A stretch of DNA of 64,000 nucleotides from Lentzea alba (GCF_011067745.1 NZ_JAAMPJ010000005.1:526965-590964), one strand, 5' to 3'; positions 1 to 10,273 are shown, counted from the first letter of the stretch. Notes: generated by a model not told the origin, from the sequence alone. Program-made: numbers and translations.

Positions 1-216
1 CGCGGTGAACTGCACCTCGAACACGTCCGGCCGTTCGGCGACCAGCGCCAGTTGCTCGGACAGCGTCTGCTTCAGCCCGACGGTCTGCGTGCGCGGCCAG
101 AAGTAGCCGAAGATCTTGCCCCGCACGCGGAACGTGTCGTACTGCTGCCCGGAGGAGCGCTGCACCTCGGCGAGCGCGTCCACGATCTTGAAGAGTTCCT
201 TGTCCGGTGTTGCCAC
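1..216 (-). CDS. MmcQ/YjbR family protein, C-terminus cut by window edge
   Basis: The reading frame begins at a GTG at 216 and runs off the left edge, giving the first 72 residues only. The sequence starts VATPDKELFKIVDALAEV and continues with a YDTFRVRGKIFGYFWPRT stretch, which fits the small MmcQ/YjbR (CyaY-like fold) DNA-binding-like family. Members are usually 110-130 residues, so roughly half is missing. A GGGGGT purine run lies just upstream of the GTG on the coding strand. The family has no firmly known biochemical role. The fold assignment rests on motif resemblance and cannot be confirmed without the rest of the protein. Confidence 0.7.
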   Translation of the reverse strand, partial: MATPDKELFKIVDALAEVQRSSGQQYDTFRVRGKIFGYFWPRTQTVGLKQTLSEQLALVAERPDVFEVQFTA

Positions 217-243
217 TGCCGACCCCCAAAGCCGAAGAGCAGC

Positions 244-249
244 AGTATA
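244..249 (-). promoter_or_regulatory. Possible -10 box of the YjbR-family gene
   Basis: On the minus strand these bases read TATACT, a good actinobacterial TANNNT -10 hexamer, about 28 nt before the GTG start at 216. A weak -35-like TTCGTC lies about 16 nt further upstream. The rest of the stretch 217-388 shows no gene or strong structure. Confidence 0.35.
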
Positions 250-388
250 GGAGCCAGGCGGTCGAGACGAACATCCTTGTGTGGTCAGCGATCAGTGCCG
301 CGGCGGCGCGCCGAACACGGAGTTCGCGGGGATGGTGATCACGCCGATGCTGAGGGTTCGGCCGAGGTGCGCGAGATCGACGGCAGGA

Positions 389-1303
389 TCAGCGAACTGG
401 TTGACCCGCGGCGACCGCCGTCGGTGTGACACGGCTGCGTTGGGTCAACACGACGCACACGACCACGACCGCCGCGGTGGCGAGGGCGGGCCAGCCGACC
501 TGTTCGCCCAGCACCACGGCCGACCACATGAGGGTCAGGACCGGTTGGGCCAGCTGGATCTGGCCGATCTTGGCCACGCCGCCCGCGGCCAGGCCCGCGT
601 ACCAGGCGAAGAAGCCCAGGAACATCGAGATCAGGGCCACGTAGCCGAAACTGAGCCACACGACGGGCGTGGCGCGCGAGAAGTCCGCTGTGTAGCAGGA
701 AATCGGGATCGTCACCGGCAGTGAGACGACCAACGCCCAGCAGACCGTTCGCGCGCCGCCCAGTTCGCGGGAGAGCGCGCCGCCTTCGGCGTAGCCCAGG
801 CCGCACAGGACGACCGCGATCAGCAGGTAGACGTCTGCGGTGCCGAGCGAGCCGGAGAAGCCGCCGCCGGTGGCCACGAAGGCCAGCACCGCCAGCAGGC
901 CGGCGCCGCTGGAGAGCCAGAAGGCGGCGGGCGGGCGTTCGCCGGCGCGCAGGACCGCCCAGATCGCCGTGCACATGGGCAGCACGGCGATCACCACGGC
1001 GCCGTGGGCCGAGGTCTGGGTGGTGAGGGCCAGGGAGGTGAAGAGCGGGAAGCCGATCACGATGCCCACGGCGACGATGACCAGACGGCGCACCTGCGTT
1101 ACCGAGGGGCGGGGTGCACGTGATAACGCGAGGTAGGCGATCGCCAGGACGCCGGCGACGGCCGCGCGTCCGAACGCGACGAACCACGGGTCGAGACCGG
1201 CCACTGCCAAGCGCGTTGCCGGGAGGGAGAAGCTGAAACCCAGCACGCCCAGCGCGCCGAGTGTTACCCCTGCGGGCAGGATAACGTTACTCTTGGCTCT
1301 CAT
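389..1303 (-). CDS. EamA/RhaT-type drug/metabolite transporter (DMT superfamily)
   Basis: A 304-residue polytopic membrane protein of about ten hydrophobic segments, the expected size and layout for two tandem EamA repeats. It probably exports a small metabolite or amino-acid-like compound across the cytoplasmic membrane; the substrate cannot be read from sequence. I chose the ATG at 1303 (MRAKSNVILPAG) rather than the longer frame from 1381 because the first transmembrane helix follows immediately and the upstream extension overlaps the divergent regulator. Its ATG overlaps that of the MocR regulator by two bases on the opposite strand, so that regulator very likely controls it. DMT exporters next to MocR regulators are common in actinomycetes. 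Confidence 0.85.
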   Translation of the reverse strand: MRAKSNVILPAGVTLGALGVLGFSFSLPATRLAVAGLDPWFVAFGRAAVAGVLAIAYLALSRAPRPSVTQVRRLVIVAVGIVIGFPLFTSLALTTQTSAHGAVVIAVLPMCTAIWAVLRAGERPPAAFWLSSGAGLLAVLAFVATGGGFSGSLGTADVYLLIAVVLCGLGYAEGGALSRELGGARTVCWALVVSLPVTIPISCYTADFSRATPVVWLSFGYVALISMFLGFFAWYAGLAAGGVAKIGQIQLAQPVLTLMWSAVVLGEQVGWPALATAAVVVVCVVLTQRSRVTPTAVAAGQPVR

Positions 1304-1334
1304 GAATGATGATAACGCAGCCGTCCGCGTTATC
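1279..1334. promoter_or_regulatory. GATAACG operator cluster over the divergent EamA/MocR starts
   Basis: GATAACG appears at 1280-1286 and in an 8-bp inverted repeat GATAACGC (1311-1318) / GCGTTATC (1327-1334) with an 8-nt spacer. The copies flank the two overlapping start codons (minus ATG 1303-1301, plus ATG 1302-1304). The minus gene also has TATCAT, a near-perfect -10, five bases before its ATG, so its mRNA may be leaderless. I infer that the MocR protein binds these repeats and controls both genes. Confidence 0.55.
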
Positions 1335-2714
1335 GAGGATCTGAGAGCTGCGGCACTCGCCGGGCGGGCGGGCGACCGCATGCCGTCGGTGCGTGAGCTG
1401 ATGGCGCGGCACCGGGCCTCGCCCGCGACGGTGCAGCAGGCGATCCAGCGCGTGGCGGCCGAGGGTCTCGTCGAGGTGCGGCCCGGCCGGGGCAGCTACG
1501 TCGCCCAGCACACGCCCGCCACCAGCCACGACCTGTCGTGGCAGGCCGTCGCGCTCGGCGAGGGCAGGCCGGGCGAGGAGCTCGTGGCGAACCTCCTCGC
1601 GGTGCCGAAACCCGAGGTCATCCCGTTGTCCAGCGGCTACCTCGACCCCGACCTGCAGCCCGCGGATGCACTCGGCGCCGCGTTGAGCCGGGCGGCCCGG
1701 CGGCCCGCGTCGTGGGGACGCGTGCCGGTCGAGGGCAAGGAAGAGCTGCGCGCGTGGTTCGCGAAGGAGGCGGGCGGCGAGCTCAGGGCCGGCGACATGA
1801 CGGTGTGCGCGGGCGCGCAGGAAGCGCTCGCGACGGTGTTCCGCGGGCTCGGTGGCCGCGGCGACACGGTGCTCGTCGAGTCGCCCACCTACCTCGGCGC
1901 GATCGCGGCCGCGCACGACGCCGGTCTCAAGGTCGTGCCGGTGCCGGCGGATCAGGACGGCGTGCGGCCGGACCTGCTCCAGGCCGCGTTCGAGCGGACC
2001 GGCTCGAAGCTCTTCTACTGCCAGCCGTTGCACGCGAACCCGCACGGCGCGGTGCTGTCCGACGAACGACGGCCGGAAGTCATGCGGATCATCCGCAGCT
2101 TCGGCGCGTTCCTGGTCGAGGACGACTGGGCGCGCGGCTTCACGATCGATGGCACCGCGCCGCCGACGCTCGCCTCACAGGACTACGACGGTCACGTCGT
2201 CTACGTGCGCTCGCTGACCAAGGTCGCCGCGCCGGGGCTGCGCGTCGCCGTGATCGGGGCTCGCGGACCGGCCGGCACCCGGCTGAAGAACACCAGGTCG
2301 CGGCAGGACCTGTACGTCGCGGGGCCGTTGCAGGAGGCCGCGATCGACTTCGTGACGTCCCCGGTCTGGCGCCGGCATCTGCGCATGCTCCAGCAGTCCT
2401 TGAGGTCCAGGCGCGACGCTCTGTCGCGCGCGATCCGCGAGCACCTGCCGGAGTTCGGGATCGCGCGGTCGTCCGGGGGCCTGCACCTGTGGGTGACGTT
2501 GCCGGACGGCGTCGACGACCTGGAGCTGACGACGGCCGCCGCGGCGCGTGACGTGGTGGTGTCCCCGGGACGGCCCTGGTTCGCCGCTGAACCGCCGGGC
2601 AGTTTTCTTCGTTTGACCTACGGCGGCGCACCTGAGCACGTGCTCGCCGAGGGCGTGCGGCGGCTGGCCGACGCCGTGACCGCCGTGTCTGACGTGTCTG
2701 TCGTGCGGCGATGA
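1302..2714 (+). CDS. MocR/PdxR-type GntR regulator with aminotransferase-like domain
   Basis: A 470-residue regulator. Residues 1-70 form a GntR winged helix-turn-helix (MPSVRELMARHRASPATVQ); residues of about 95-460 resemble a class I/II aminotransferase. The PLP-binding lysine is in SLTKVAAPGLR, at K307 from this start. These proteins normally use PLP-linked effectors as ligands and regulate a neighbouring transporter or PLP pathway. Here the divergent EamA exporter is the obvious target. The start is the ATG at 1302; a TTG nine bases earlier is possible but less likely. The inverted repeat in the first codons suggests autoregulation. No PLP-synthesis gene is adjacent, so PdxR function is not implied. 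Confidence 0.9.
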   Translation: MNDDNAAVRVIEDLRAAALAGRAGDRMPSVRELMARHRASPATVQQAIQRVAAEGLVEVRPGRGSYVAQHTPATSHDLSWQAVALGEGRPGEELVANLLAVPKPEVIPLSSGYLDPDLQPADALGAALSRAARRPASWGRVPVEGKEELRAWFAKEAGGELRAGDMTVCAGAQEALATVFRGLGGRGDTVLVESPTYLGAIAAAHDAGLKVVPVPADQDGVRPDLLQAAFERTGSKLFYCQPLHANPHGAVLSDERRPEVMRIIRSFGAFLVEDDWARGFTIDGTAPPTLASQDYDGHVVYVRSLTKVAAPGLRVAVIGARGPAGTRLKNTRSRQDLYVAGPLQEAAIDFVTSPVWRRHLRMLQQSLRSRRDALSRAIREHLPEFGIARSSGGLHLWVTLPDGVDDLELTTAAAARDVVVSPGRPWFAAEPPGSFLRLTYGGAPEHVLAEGVRRLADAVTAVSDVSVVRR

Positions 2715-2743
2715 CACGGTCGAGTGATTTGCATCGTTCGTTA

Positions 2744-2769
2744 ACTTGACTCACTCCAGAAAAGACGGC
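2744..2769 (+). promoter_or_regulatory. Probable FurA operator upstream of furA-katG
   Basis: The stretch reads TTGACTCACTCCAGAAAAG and ends at the proposed furA ATG. From memory it matches the conserved operator found before furA in mycobacteria and streptomycetes (TTGACT-ATTCCAGAAA type), at which FurA represses its own operon. This placement argues that the start is the ATG at 2770, since the TTG at 2746 would lie inside the operator. Confidence 0.6.
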
Positions 2770-3216
2770 ATGGTGAGTCCCGTGCCCACGGCTTCTGACT
2801 TCGAGCGCATGTTGCGTGGAGCGTCACTTCGGGTGACGGCTCCGCGGATGGCTGTGCTGTCCGCGGTGCACGGCCATCCGCACGCCGACACGGACTCGAT
2901 CATCGGTGTCGTGCGTCAGAACCTCGGCGCGGTCTCCCATCAGGCCGTGTACGACGTGCTCCGGGCGTTGACCGGAGCCGGCCTGTTGCGACGCATCGAG
3001 CCCCAGGGCTCGGTCGCGCGTTATGAGGCTCGCGTCGGGGACAACCACCACCACGTCGTGTGCCGTTCCTGTGGTGCCATCGCGGACGTCGACTGCGCAG
3101 TCGGCGCCGCACCGTGCCTGGACGCATCCGACGACCACGGGTTCGTCATCGACGAGGCCGAGGTCATCTACTGGGGCACCTGCCCCGAGTGCACGACCGC
3201 CGCGAAAAGTTCCTGA
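2770..3216 (+). CDS. furA: FurA-type ferric uptake/peroxide-responsive repressor
   Basis: A 148-residue Fur-family repressor. Residues 1-85 carry the winged-helix domain ([20 protein letters not shown], then [12 protein letters not shown]). The dimer/metal domain has the HHHVVCRSC motif followed by a C-terminal CPEC, giving two CxxC pairs for structural zinc plus a histidine-rich regulatory site. The gene sits 18 nt before katG, the classic actinobacterial furA-katG pair in which oxidation or loss of metal releases repression of catalase-peroxidase. An earlier TTG at 2746 is in frame but overlaps the operator. Function is assigned with high confidence from both sequence and context. Confidence 0.92.
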   Translation: MVSPVPTASDFERMLRGASLRVTAPRMAVLSAVHGHPHADTDSIIGVVRQNLGAVSHQAVYDVLRALTGAGLLRRIEPQGSVARYEARVGDNHHHVVCRSCGAIADVDCAVGAAPCLDASDDHGFVIDEAEVIYWGTCPECTTAAKSS

Positions 3217-5454
<2,238 letters not shown>

Positions 5455-5468
5455 TCCAGCCCCACTCC

Positions 5469-5502
5469 GGTACCCCAGGCCACTCCCCCGGCCTGGGGTA
5501 CC
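5469..5502 (+). terminator. Rho-independent-type terminator after katG
   Basis: A perfect inverted repeat with 13-bp arms (GGTACCCCAGGCC at 5469-5481 and its complement at 5490-5502) and an 8-nt loop, 15 nt after the katG stop. A short GTCGTTTC tail follows rather than a long U-run, as is usual in actinomycetes. Confidence 0.85.
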
Positions 5503-5510
5503 GTCGTTTC

Positions 5511-5870
5511 GACGGGGTGACGCTCTCGGGCACAGTTCCGCCTCCTGGGTCCACTTCGGACAGCCGGTGCTGATACGGCCGCGCCGGATTGCGTTGCGCG
5601 GCAACGTCGTTCGCTGAGACGGATTCGTCTCTGAGTAAGCAACAGGCCAGAAGTCATGTCCGAAACCCCGTGGCCTCCGTGGCCTCCGCGCTGATGGCGA
5701 GATGGTAGTAGAAAACTGCCGACGCAAGCGTTTGCTGATCACGCCAGCTACTACCAACTTCCCTCACCAACACCATGAGAGCGCAACCAGCCCGACGCCC
5801 GCGTTCCGCTGGCAGGGTTCCCGGTCTGCGACGCTGACGTGACCGAGCCTGATTGTGTTGCGCGGCAGCG
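5511..5870. other. Non-coding interval with several small inverted repeats
   Basis: This 360-nt gap between katG and dedA has no convincing gene. It contains CGTTGC-gcg-GCAACG (5592-5606), GAGACG-gatt-CGTCTC (5616-5631), a longer pair TGGTAGTAG (5703-5711) / CTACTACCA (5748-5756), and an adjacent direct repeat of GTGGCCTCC near 5670. A 27-nt segment at 5587 recurs imperfectly at 5851 (core GTTGCGCGGCA). It may hold a structured RNA or a degraded repeat. I cannot name it. Confidence 0.4.
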
Positions 5871-6512
5871 TCATCGGTTGATGCGCGGTAACACGGCGGT
5901 GGCCTCGGGGTCGCCCTTCGAGCGCTGGCGCAGGCGCGTTACCACGAACAGGACGAGTGCGATGGCCACGGCGGCCAGCACGAGCTTTTGGAAGATGCCG
6001 GCGTAGGCCTCGACGCGGTGCCAGTTCTCGCCGAGCAGGTAGCCGGCGCCTACGAACACAGTGTTCCAGATCAGGCTGCCCAGGGTGGTGAGTGCCAGGA
6101 ATTGCGGGAAGTTCATGCGTTCCACGCCCGCAGGCAGGGAGATGAAGCTGCGGAACAGCGGCACCATTCGGCCGAAGAACACGGCTTTGGTGCCGTGGCG
6201 GGTGAACCAGGCTTCGGTTTTGTCGAAGTCGGCGACGTTGACCAGGGGGATGCGGGACACCAGGCGGCGGGTGCGGTCACGGCCCAGGAGCATGCCCGCC
6301 AGGTAGACGATCACGGCGCCGGCCACGGAGCCCAGGGTGGTCCAGAACAGGGCCGCGGGCAGGCTGAACACGCCCTTGCTCGCGGAGAAGCCTGCCAGGG
6401 GCAGCACCAGCTCGCTCGGGATCGGCGGGAACAGGTTGTCCAGGCCCACGATCACGGCCGCGCCGAAGCCTCCCAGCGTTTCCATTACGCGCACGGCCCA
6501 TTCAGCCAGCAT
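5871..6512 (-). CDS. DedA/SNARE-associated (VTT domain) membrane protein
   Basis: A 213-residue integral membrane protein of the DedA family, whose members are linked to lipid-carrier (undecaprenyl phosphate or phospholipid) flipping and proton-dependent stress resistance. The signature region is seen as GLDNLFPPIPSELVLPLAG near residue 30 and FFGRMVPLFRSFISLPAG near residue 115, with the conserved glycine-rich and arginine-containing motifs of the VTT domain. About five hydrophobic segments are present. The ATG at 6512 is chosen because AAGGGGAAA precedes it; a longer frame from 6551 has no such site. It stands alone between the katG region and the divergent histidine kinase. Confidence 0.9.
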   Translation of the reverse strand: MLAEWAVRVMETLGGFGAAVIVGLDNLFPPIPSELVLPLAGFSASKGVFSLPAALFWTTLGSVAGAVIVYLAGMLLGRDRTRRLVSRIPLVNVADFDKTEAWFTRHGTKAVFFGRMVPLFRSFISLPAGVERMNFPQFLALTTLGSLIWNTVFVGAGYLLGENWHRVEAYAGIFQKLVLAAVAIALVLFVVTRLRQRSKGDPEATAVLPRINR

Positions 6513-6603
6513 TGATTTCCCCTTTGCAGTGGTGGGTTTGGTTGGGGTCAACGCTAGGAAGTGGTGGGGGTGGGCGCCATGAGGTCGACCGTTGAGAATT
6601 GGG

Positions 6604-6639
6604 GTGGGAAACCGCAGGGGAATACTGTGGGAAACCGCA
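6604..6639 (+). promoter_or_regulatory. Tandem 13-bp repeats flanking a -10 box of the histidine kinase
   Basis: GTGGGAAACCGCA occurs exactly twice, at 6604-6616 and 6627-6639, 23 bp apart centre to centre. TACTGT (6623-6628) sits between them as a TANNNT -10, and the second copy ends directly against the proposed ATG at 6640. The layout suggests a regulator binding both copies over the promoter, possibly the response regulator encoded downstream. Confidence 0.5.
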
Positions 6640-7800
6640 ATGCCGGGGCTGAGCAGGGCCAGTACGGTGGCGAACGTGCATCAGGACGAGCGGCTCAGCG
6701 CGGGATCGCTGGTGCGTGGGTGGTTCCGGACGTTCTACGGCGTGTTGATGGGGGCGTGGACCGCCCTGCCTGACCTGTTGGCGGCGGTGCTGGGCGTCGG
6801 CGTGGTCAAGATGACCGAGCTCGAACTCCTCCGGATCGCGCGGTACGGCGAGGCGGCGCACGCCGATCCGCTCACGCCGCGGCGGTGCCAGCGGTACCTC
6901 GGGGTGCGGTGGCTGGTGGGCGGCATGGGCGTCGGGGTGATCCTGATGTTGATGCTGTACCTCGCCACGGCGCTGTCGATGATCACGGCGTGGCTCTTCG
7001 ACGGCACGTGGGGGCTGGTCAAGGACGGCGACGTGGTCGACACGCAGCTGATCCTGGTGGCGACGGTGCCGGGCACGCTGCTCATCTTCGTCACGCTGGC
7101 CGGGATCACCGGGGTGGCGAAGCTCGACCAGTGGCTCGCCACCACGATGCTCGGGACCAGCCAGCAAACGCTGCTGCGCCAACGGGTCGCGGAGCTCACC
7201 AGCACGCGGGCCGAGGTGATCGAGGCGATTGACGACGAGCGCCGCCGGATCGAGCGGGACCTGCACGACGGGGTTCAGCAGCGGCTCGTCGCGCTCGGGA
7301 TGTTGATCGGGCGGGCGCGCAGGACGAAGAACGACGAGCAGCTCCAGCAGCTGCTGCGCCAGGCGCACGACACCGCGGGCGAGGCCATCGACGAACTGCG
7401 CGAGGTCGCGACGCGGGTCTACCCGGCCGTGCTCGACGACTCCGGCCTGGACACCGCGCTGGAGGTGCTGGCGGAGCGGTCGAGCGTGCGCGTCGAGATC
7501 AGCAACGAACTGCGGGAGTCGCCCGGCACCGCGCTGGAGACGGTGATCTACTTCGTGGTGTCCGAGGCCGTCACCAACGCGGCCAAGCACGCCTCGCCGT
7601 CGGTCGTCGAAATCTCGGTGTGGCAGAGCCAGCAGGACATCGTGGTGGTGGTCAGGGACGACGGCGTCGGTGGCGCCGACCCGAGCGGCAGCGGGCTGTC
7701 CGGGCTCGCGAGGAGGGTCAAGGCGGTGGACGGTGGCTTCGAAGTGATCAGCCCGCAGGGCGGTCCCACCACGATCTGCGCGAGGGTGCCGTGCGCGTGA
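6640..7800 (+). CDS. NarL-type sensor histidine kinase (HisKA_3)
   Basis: A 386-residue membrane histidine kinase. The N-terminal 170 residues contain about four hydrophobic segments and no extracytoplasmic domain of note, so it probably senses the membrane or an intramembrane signal. The dimerisation/phosphoacceptor motif RRRIERDLHDGVQQRL places the phosphorylated histidine at H209, followed by a HATPase_c domain with N box (SEAVTNAAKHA) and G box (VRDDGVGGADPSGSGLSGL). The start is taken as ATG 6640 because a -10 box and paired repeats lie just before it; GTG codons near 6670 are alternatives. It overlaps the response regulator by ten bases, so the two are translationally coupled partners. 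Confidence 0.88.
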   Translation: MPGLSRASTVANVHQDERLSAGSLVRGWFRTFYGVLMGAWTALPDLLAAVLGVGVVKMTELELLRIARYGEAAHADPLTPRRCQRYLGVRWLVGGMGVGVILMLMLYLATALSMITAWLFDGTWGLVKDGDVVDTQLILVATVPGTLLIFVTLAGITGVAKLDQWLATTMLGTSQQTLLRQRVAELTSTRAEVIEAIDDERRRIERDLHDGVQQRLVALGMLIGRARRTKNDEQLQQLLRQAHDTAGEAIDELREVATRVYPAVLDDSGLDTALEVLAERSSVRVEISNELRESPGTALETVIYFVVSEAVTNAAKHASPSVVEISVWQSQQDIVVVVRDDGVGGADPSGSGLSGLARRVKAVDGGFEVISPQGGPTTICARVPCA

Positions 7801-8432
7801 TCCTGGCCGAGGACTCGACGCTGCTGCGCGAGGGCCTCATCCGCCTGCTGGCCGAGGAGGGCCACGACGTGGTGGCCGCCGTCGGCACGGCGCCGGAGTT
7901 GCTCGACGCCACCGCGGAGCACCTGCCGGACATCGTGGTCACCGACGTCCGGATGCCGCCGGACCACAAGGACGACGGCATGCGCGCCGCGCTCGCGATC
8001 CGTCAGAACCACCCCGAGGTCGCCGTGCTCGTGCTCTCCCAGTACGTCGAGAACCGCTACGCCACCGAACTGATCACCGGCGGCAGCAAGGTCGGCTACC
8101 TGCTCAAGGACCGCGTGGCCCAGGTCGACGAGTTCCTGGAGGCGCTGGACCGGGTGGCGGCCGGCGGTGCCGCGTTCGACCCGGAGGTCGTGCGCAGGCT
8201 GCTGACCAGGACGACCCACGTCGACCCGCTCGAAACGCTGACCAAGAGGGAGAAGGACGTCCTGGAGCTGATGGCGCAGGGCCTCACGAACGCCCGCATC
8301 TCAGCGCGGTTGCACATCTCGCAGAGCGCCGCCGAGAAGCACATCAACGCGATCTTCGACAAGCTCGGCCTCGCCGGCTCGTCCGGCCTGAGCCGCCGCG
8401 TGATGGCCGTCGTGCGCTACCTCGGTAGTTGA
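7791..8432 (+). CDS. NarL/FixJ-family response regulator
   Basis: A 213-residue regulator. The receiver domain has the acidic pair in LAEDST, phosphoacceptor D52 (DIVVTDVRMPP) and the conserved lysine in GYLLKDRV. A LuxR-type helix-turn-helix follows at about residues 145-205 (LTKREKDVLELMAQGLTNAR). The GTG at 7791 lies within the end of the kinase gene, giving VRVILAEDSTLLREG; a GTG six bases later is a less typical start. It is the cognate partner of the kinase just upstream. Its targets are not evident, although the tandem repeats before the kinase are candidates. Confidence 0.9.
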   Translation: MRVILAEDSTLLREGLIRLLAEEGHDVVAAVGTAPELLDATAEHLPDIVVTDVRMPPDHKDDGMRAALAIRQNHPEVAVLVLSQYVENRYATELITGGSKVGYLLKDRVAQVDEFLEALDRVAAGGAAFDPEVVRRLLTRTTHVDPLETLTKREKDVLELMAQGLTNARISARLHISQSAAEKHINAIFDKLGLAGSSGLSRRVMAVVRYLGS

Positions 8433-8451
8433 TCAAACAGCAGGGGTGGGC

Positions 8452-9207
8452 GTGGAACTGGTGGGCGAAACGTTCAACGACGCCCTGATCGAGCCCGGGA
8501 AGTGGGTGGCCCGCTTCCCGCGCGCGGATCTGGCCGGCGCACGTCGACGCGCTCAGGCCCTCCAGCGCATCGGACAGCTCGGTTTGCCTTTCGCCGTACC
8601 GGAAGTCATCGAGAATCGGCTGGATCTGCCGCTGGGCGAGGCACACGTGATCATCTCGTACCTGCTCGGCGAGCCTTCGGAGACCGCGAGCGACGAGGCG
8701 GTCCTGGAGGTGCTCGACGCACTGGCGGCAGTCGAGCTGGACGACGAACTCGTTGCCCTGCTTGACGAACCGCTGCAGCACGCCGGTGGCAGCCAGGTCG
8801 CCGAGAACGTCATCGAACTCGTTTTCCCCCTGCTCGATCACGACGAACGCACGCAGGCCGCTGAAGTCCTGCAACGGTTCGCGGATCTGCCGGTGGTGAA
8901 GGGTTTCGTACACGGCGACCTCGCGCCGGTGAACCTCCGCTGGCACAACGGGAAGATCACCGGGATCATCGACTGGGACTTCGCCTGCGCCGGCGACCCC
9001 GCGCTCGACGCGGCCGCATTCGCCAACTACGGCTGGCCCCTGGTGCGGCGCGTCCGCCCCGACTTCTACGAACGCGCCCGCACGCACGCCGCGATGTTCC
9101 CGCTGACCGGCGCGGTGTCCGTGGTCCGGCAGGGTGGCGACCCGGCGAGGTTCCTCGCCTGGTTCCGCCGCCGGTGCGCGGTGCGCGAACATCCGCCAAC
9201 CAGCTAA
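8452..9207 (+). CDS. Aminoglycoside phosphotransferase (APH)-fold protein
   Basis: A 251-residue protein of the APH/choline kinase fold. The catalytic loop HGDLAPVNL gives H154, D156 and N161, and the metal-binding IDWDFA gives D174 and D176. The N-lobe contains KWVARFPR, the probable nucleotide-binding lysine/arginine strand. Proteins of this kind phosphorylate a small hydroxylated molecule with ATP or GTP; the substrate here, whether an antibiotic, a sugar or other, cannot be told. The GTG at 8452 is preferred because AGGGG lies five bases upstream; an in-frame GTG at 8446 overlaps that site. It follows the response regulator by 19 nt and may be co-transcribed. Confidence 0.8.
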   Translation: MELVGETFNDALIEPGKWVARFPRADLAGARRRAQALQRIGQLGLPFAVPEVIENRLDLPLGEAHVIISYLLGEPSETASDEAVLEVLDALAAVELDDELVALLDEPLQHAGGSQVAENVIELVFPLLDHDERTQAAEVLQRFADLPVVKGFVHGDLAPVNLRWHNGKITGIIDWDFACAGDPALDAAAFANYGWPLVRRVRPDFYERARTHAAMFPLTGAVSVVRQGGDPARFLAWFRRRCAVREHPPTS

Positions 9208-9238
9208 CAACGACGGCGATCAGGGCTAAGTTCAAAGC

Positions 9239-10273
9239 GTGAGAACCTGGGTGGCTGCGCTCACGCTCGTGCTGGCAACGGGATGTACCGGCACGGTGGA
9301 CCGGACCGCGCCCGAACCGACCAGAACGTCGTCGGACCAGCCCCAGGACCCCAGGCAGAAGACAGGTCCCTCGACCGCGACGGTGGCGGCACCCGACATC
9401 GTCCCGATCAGCGACGACGTCAAGCCGAAGCTGCCCACGACGGTCACCGACGCGCAGGGCACCGAGGTCACGGTGACCAGCGCCGACCGGATTCTCGCGT
9501 TCGACCAGTACGGCACGCTCGGCGCGACGGTGTTCGGTCTGGGACTCGGCGGCCGGATGGTCGGGCGCGACACCTCGACCGGATTCCCCGCCGCCGCAAA
9601 GCTTCCGCTCATCACCACGAACGGTCACCAGCTCGACGCCGAGGCGATCCGCGCGCTGCGGCCGTCCGTCGTGCTCACCGACACCACGCTCGGGCCGTGG
9701 GACGTCGTGCTGCAGCTCAGGAACTCCGGCATCCCCGTGGTCGTCACGGATTCCAGGCGTGCGGTCAACAACGTCGGCACGCTGATCCAGCAGGTCGCGG
9801 ACGCGCTCGGCGTACCGGGAGAAGGCGAGAAGCTCGCCCACCGCACGACTTCGGAGATCGAGAAGGCCAAGATCGGCGCGCACCGCCTCGCGGACGGCTC
9901 GGAGCTGCGGGTCGTGTTCCTCTACGTGCGCGGCCAGTACGGGCTCTACCAGCTGTTCGGGCAGGGCACCGGCGCGGACGACCTGATCACCGCCGCCGGT
10001 GCGGTCGACGCGGCGTCTGAGGCCGGGTTGAGTGGTGCCGCATCGATCAGCCCCGAGGCGTTGTCGAAGGCCGCCCCGGACGTGATCCTCGTGACGTCGA
10101 AAGGACTCCAGTCCGTCGGCGGGGTCGAGGGCGTCACCGCAATCCCGGGGGTCGCGCAGACGCCGGCCGGGCAACAGCGCCGGATCGTCGACATGGCTGA
10201 CCACCAGGTGCTGAGCTTCGGACCGCTGACCGCCGCGGTGATCGACGGCCTGGCCAGGGCGTTGTACACGTGA
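9239..10273 (+). CDS. Periplasmic-binding-type lipoprotein of the haem/siderophore ABC uptake class
   Basis: A 344-residue exported lipoprotein: signal peptide MRTWVAALTLVLATGC with a lipobox whose cysteine is at residue 16, then a threonine/proline-rich linker, then a class III (BtuF/HmuT-type) solute-binding fold. Features include the strand TSADRILAFDQYGTLGATVFGLG, LDAEAIRALRPSVVLTDTT and the closing GVAQTPAGQQRRIVDMADHQVL, which is closest to hemin-binding HmuT-like proteins. No permease or ATPase lies beside it, so either the transporter is elsewhere or the protein is a surface scavenger. The start is GTG 9239 with AGGGCTAAG upstream. Haem specificity is inference. Confidence 0.82.
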   Translation: MRTWVAALTLVLATGCTGTVDRTAPEPTRTSSDQPQDPRQKTGPSTATVAAPDIVPISDDVKPKLPTTVTDAQGTEVTVTSADRILAFDQYGTLGATVFGLGLGGRMVGRDTSTGFPAAAKLPLITTNGHQLDAEAIRALRPSVVLTDTTLGPWDVVLQLRNSGIPVVVTDSRRAVNNVGTLIQQVADALGVPGEGEKLAHRTTSEIEKAKIGAHRLADGSELRVVFLYVRGQYGLYQLFGQGTGADDLITAAGAVDAASEAGLSGAASISPEALSKAAPDVILVTSKGLQSVGGVEGVTAIPGVAQTPAGQQRRIVDMADHQVLSFGPLTAAVIDGLARALYT

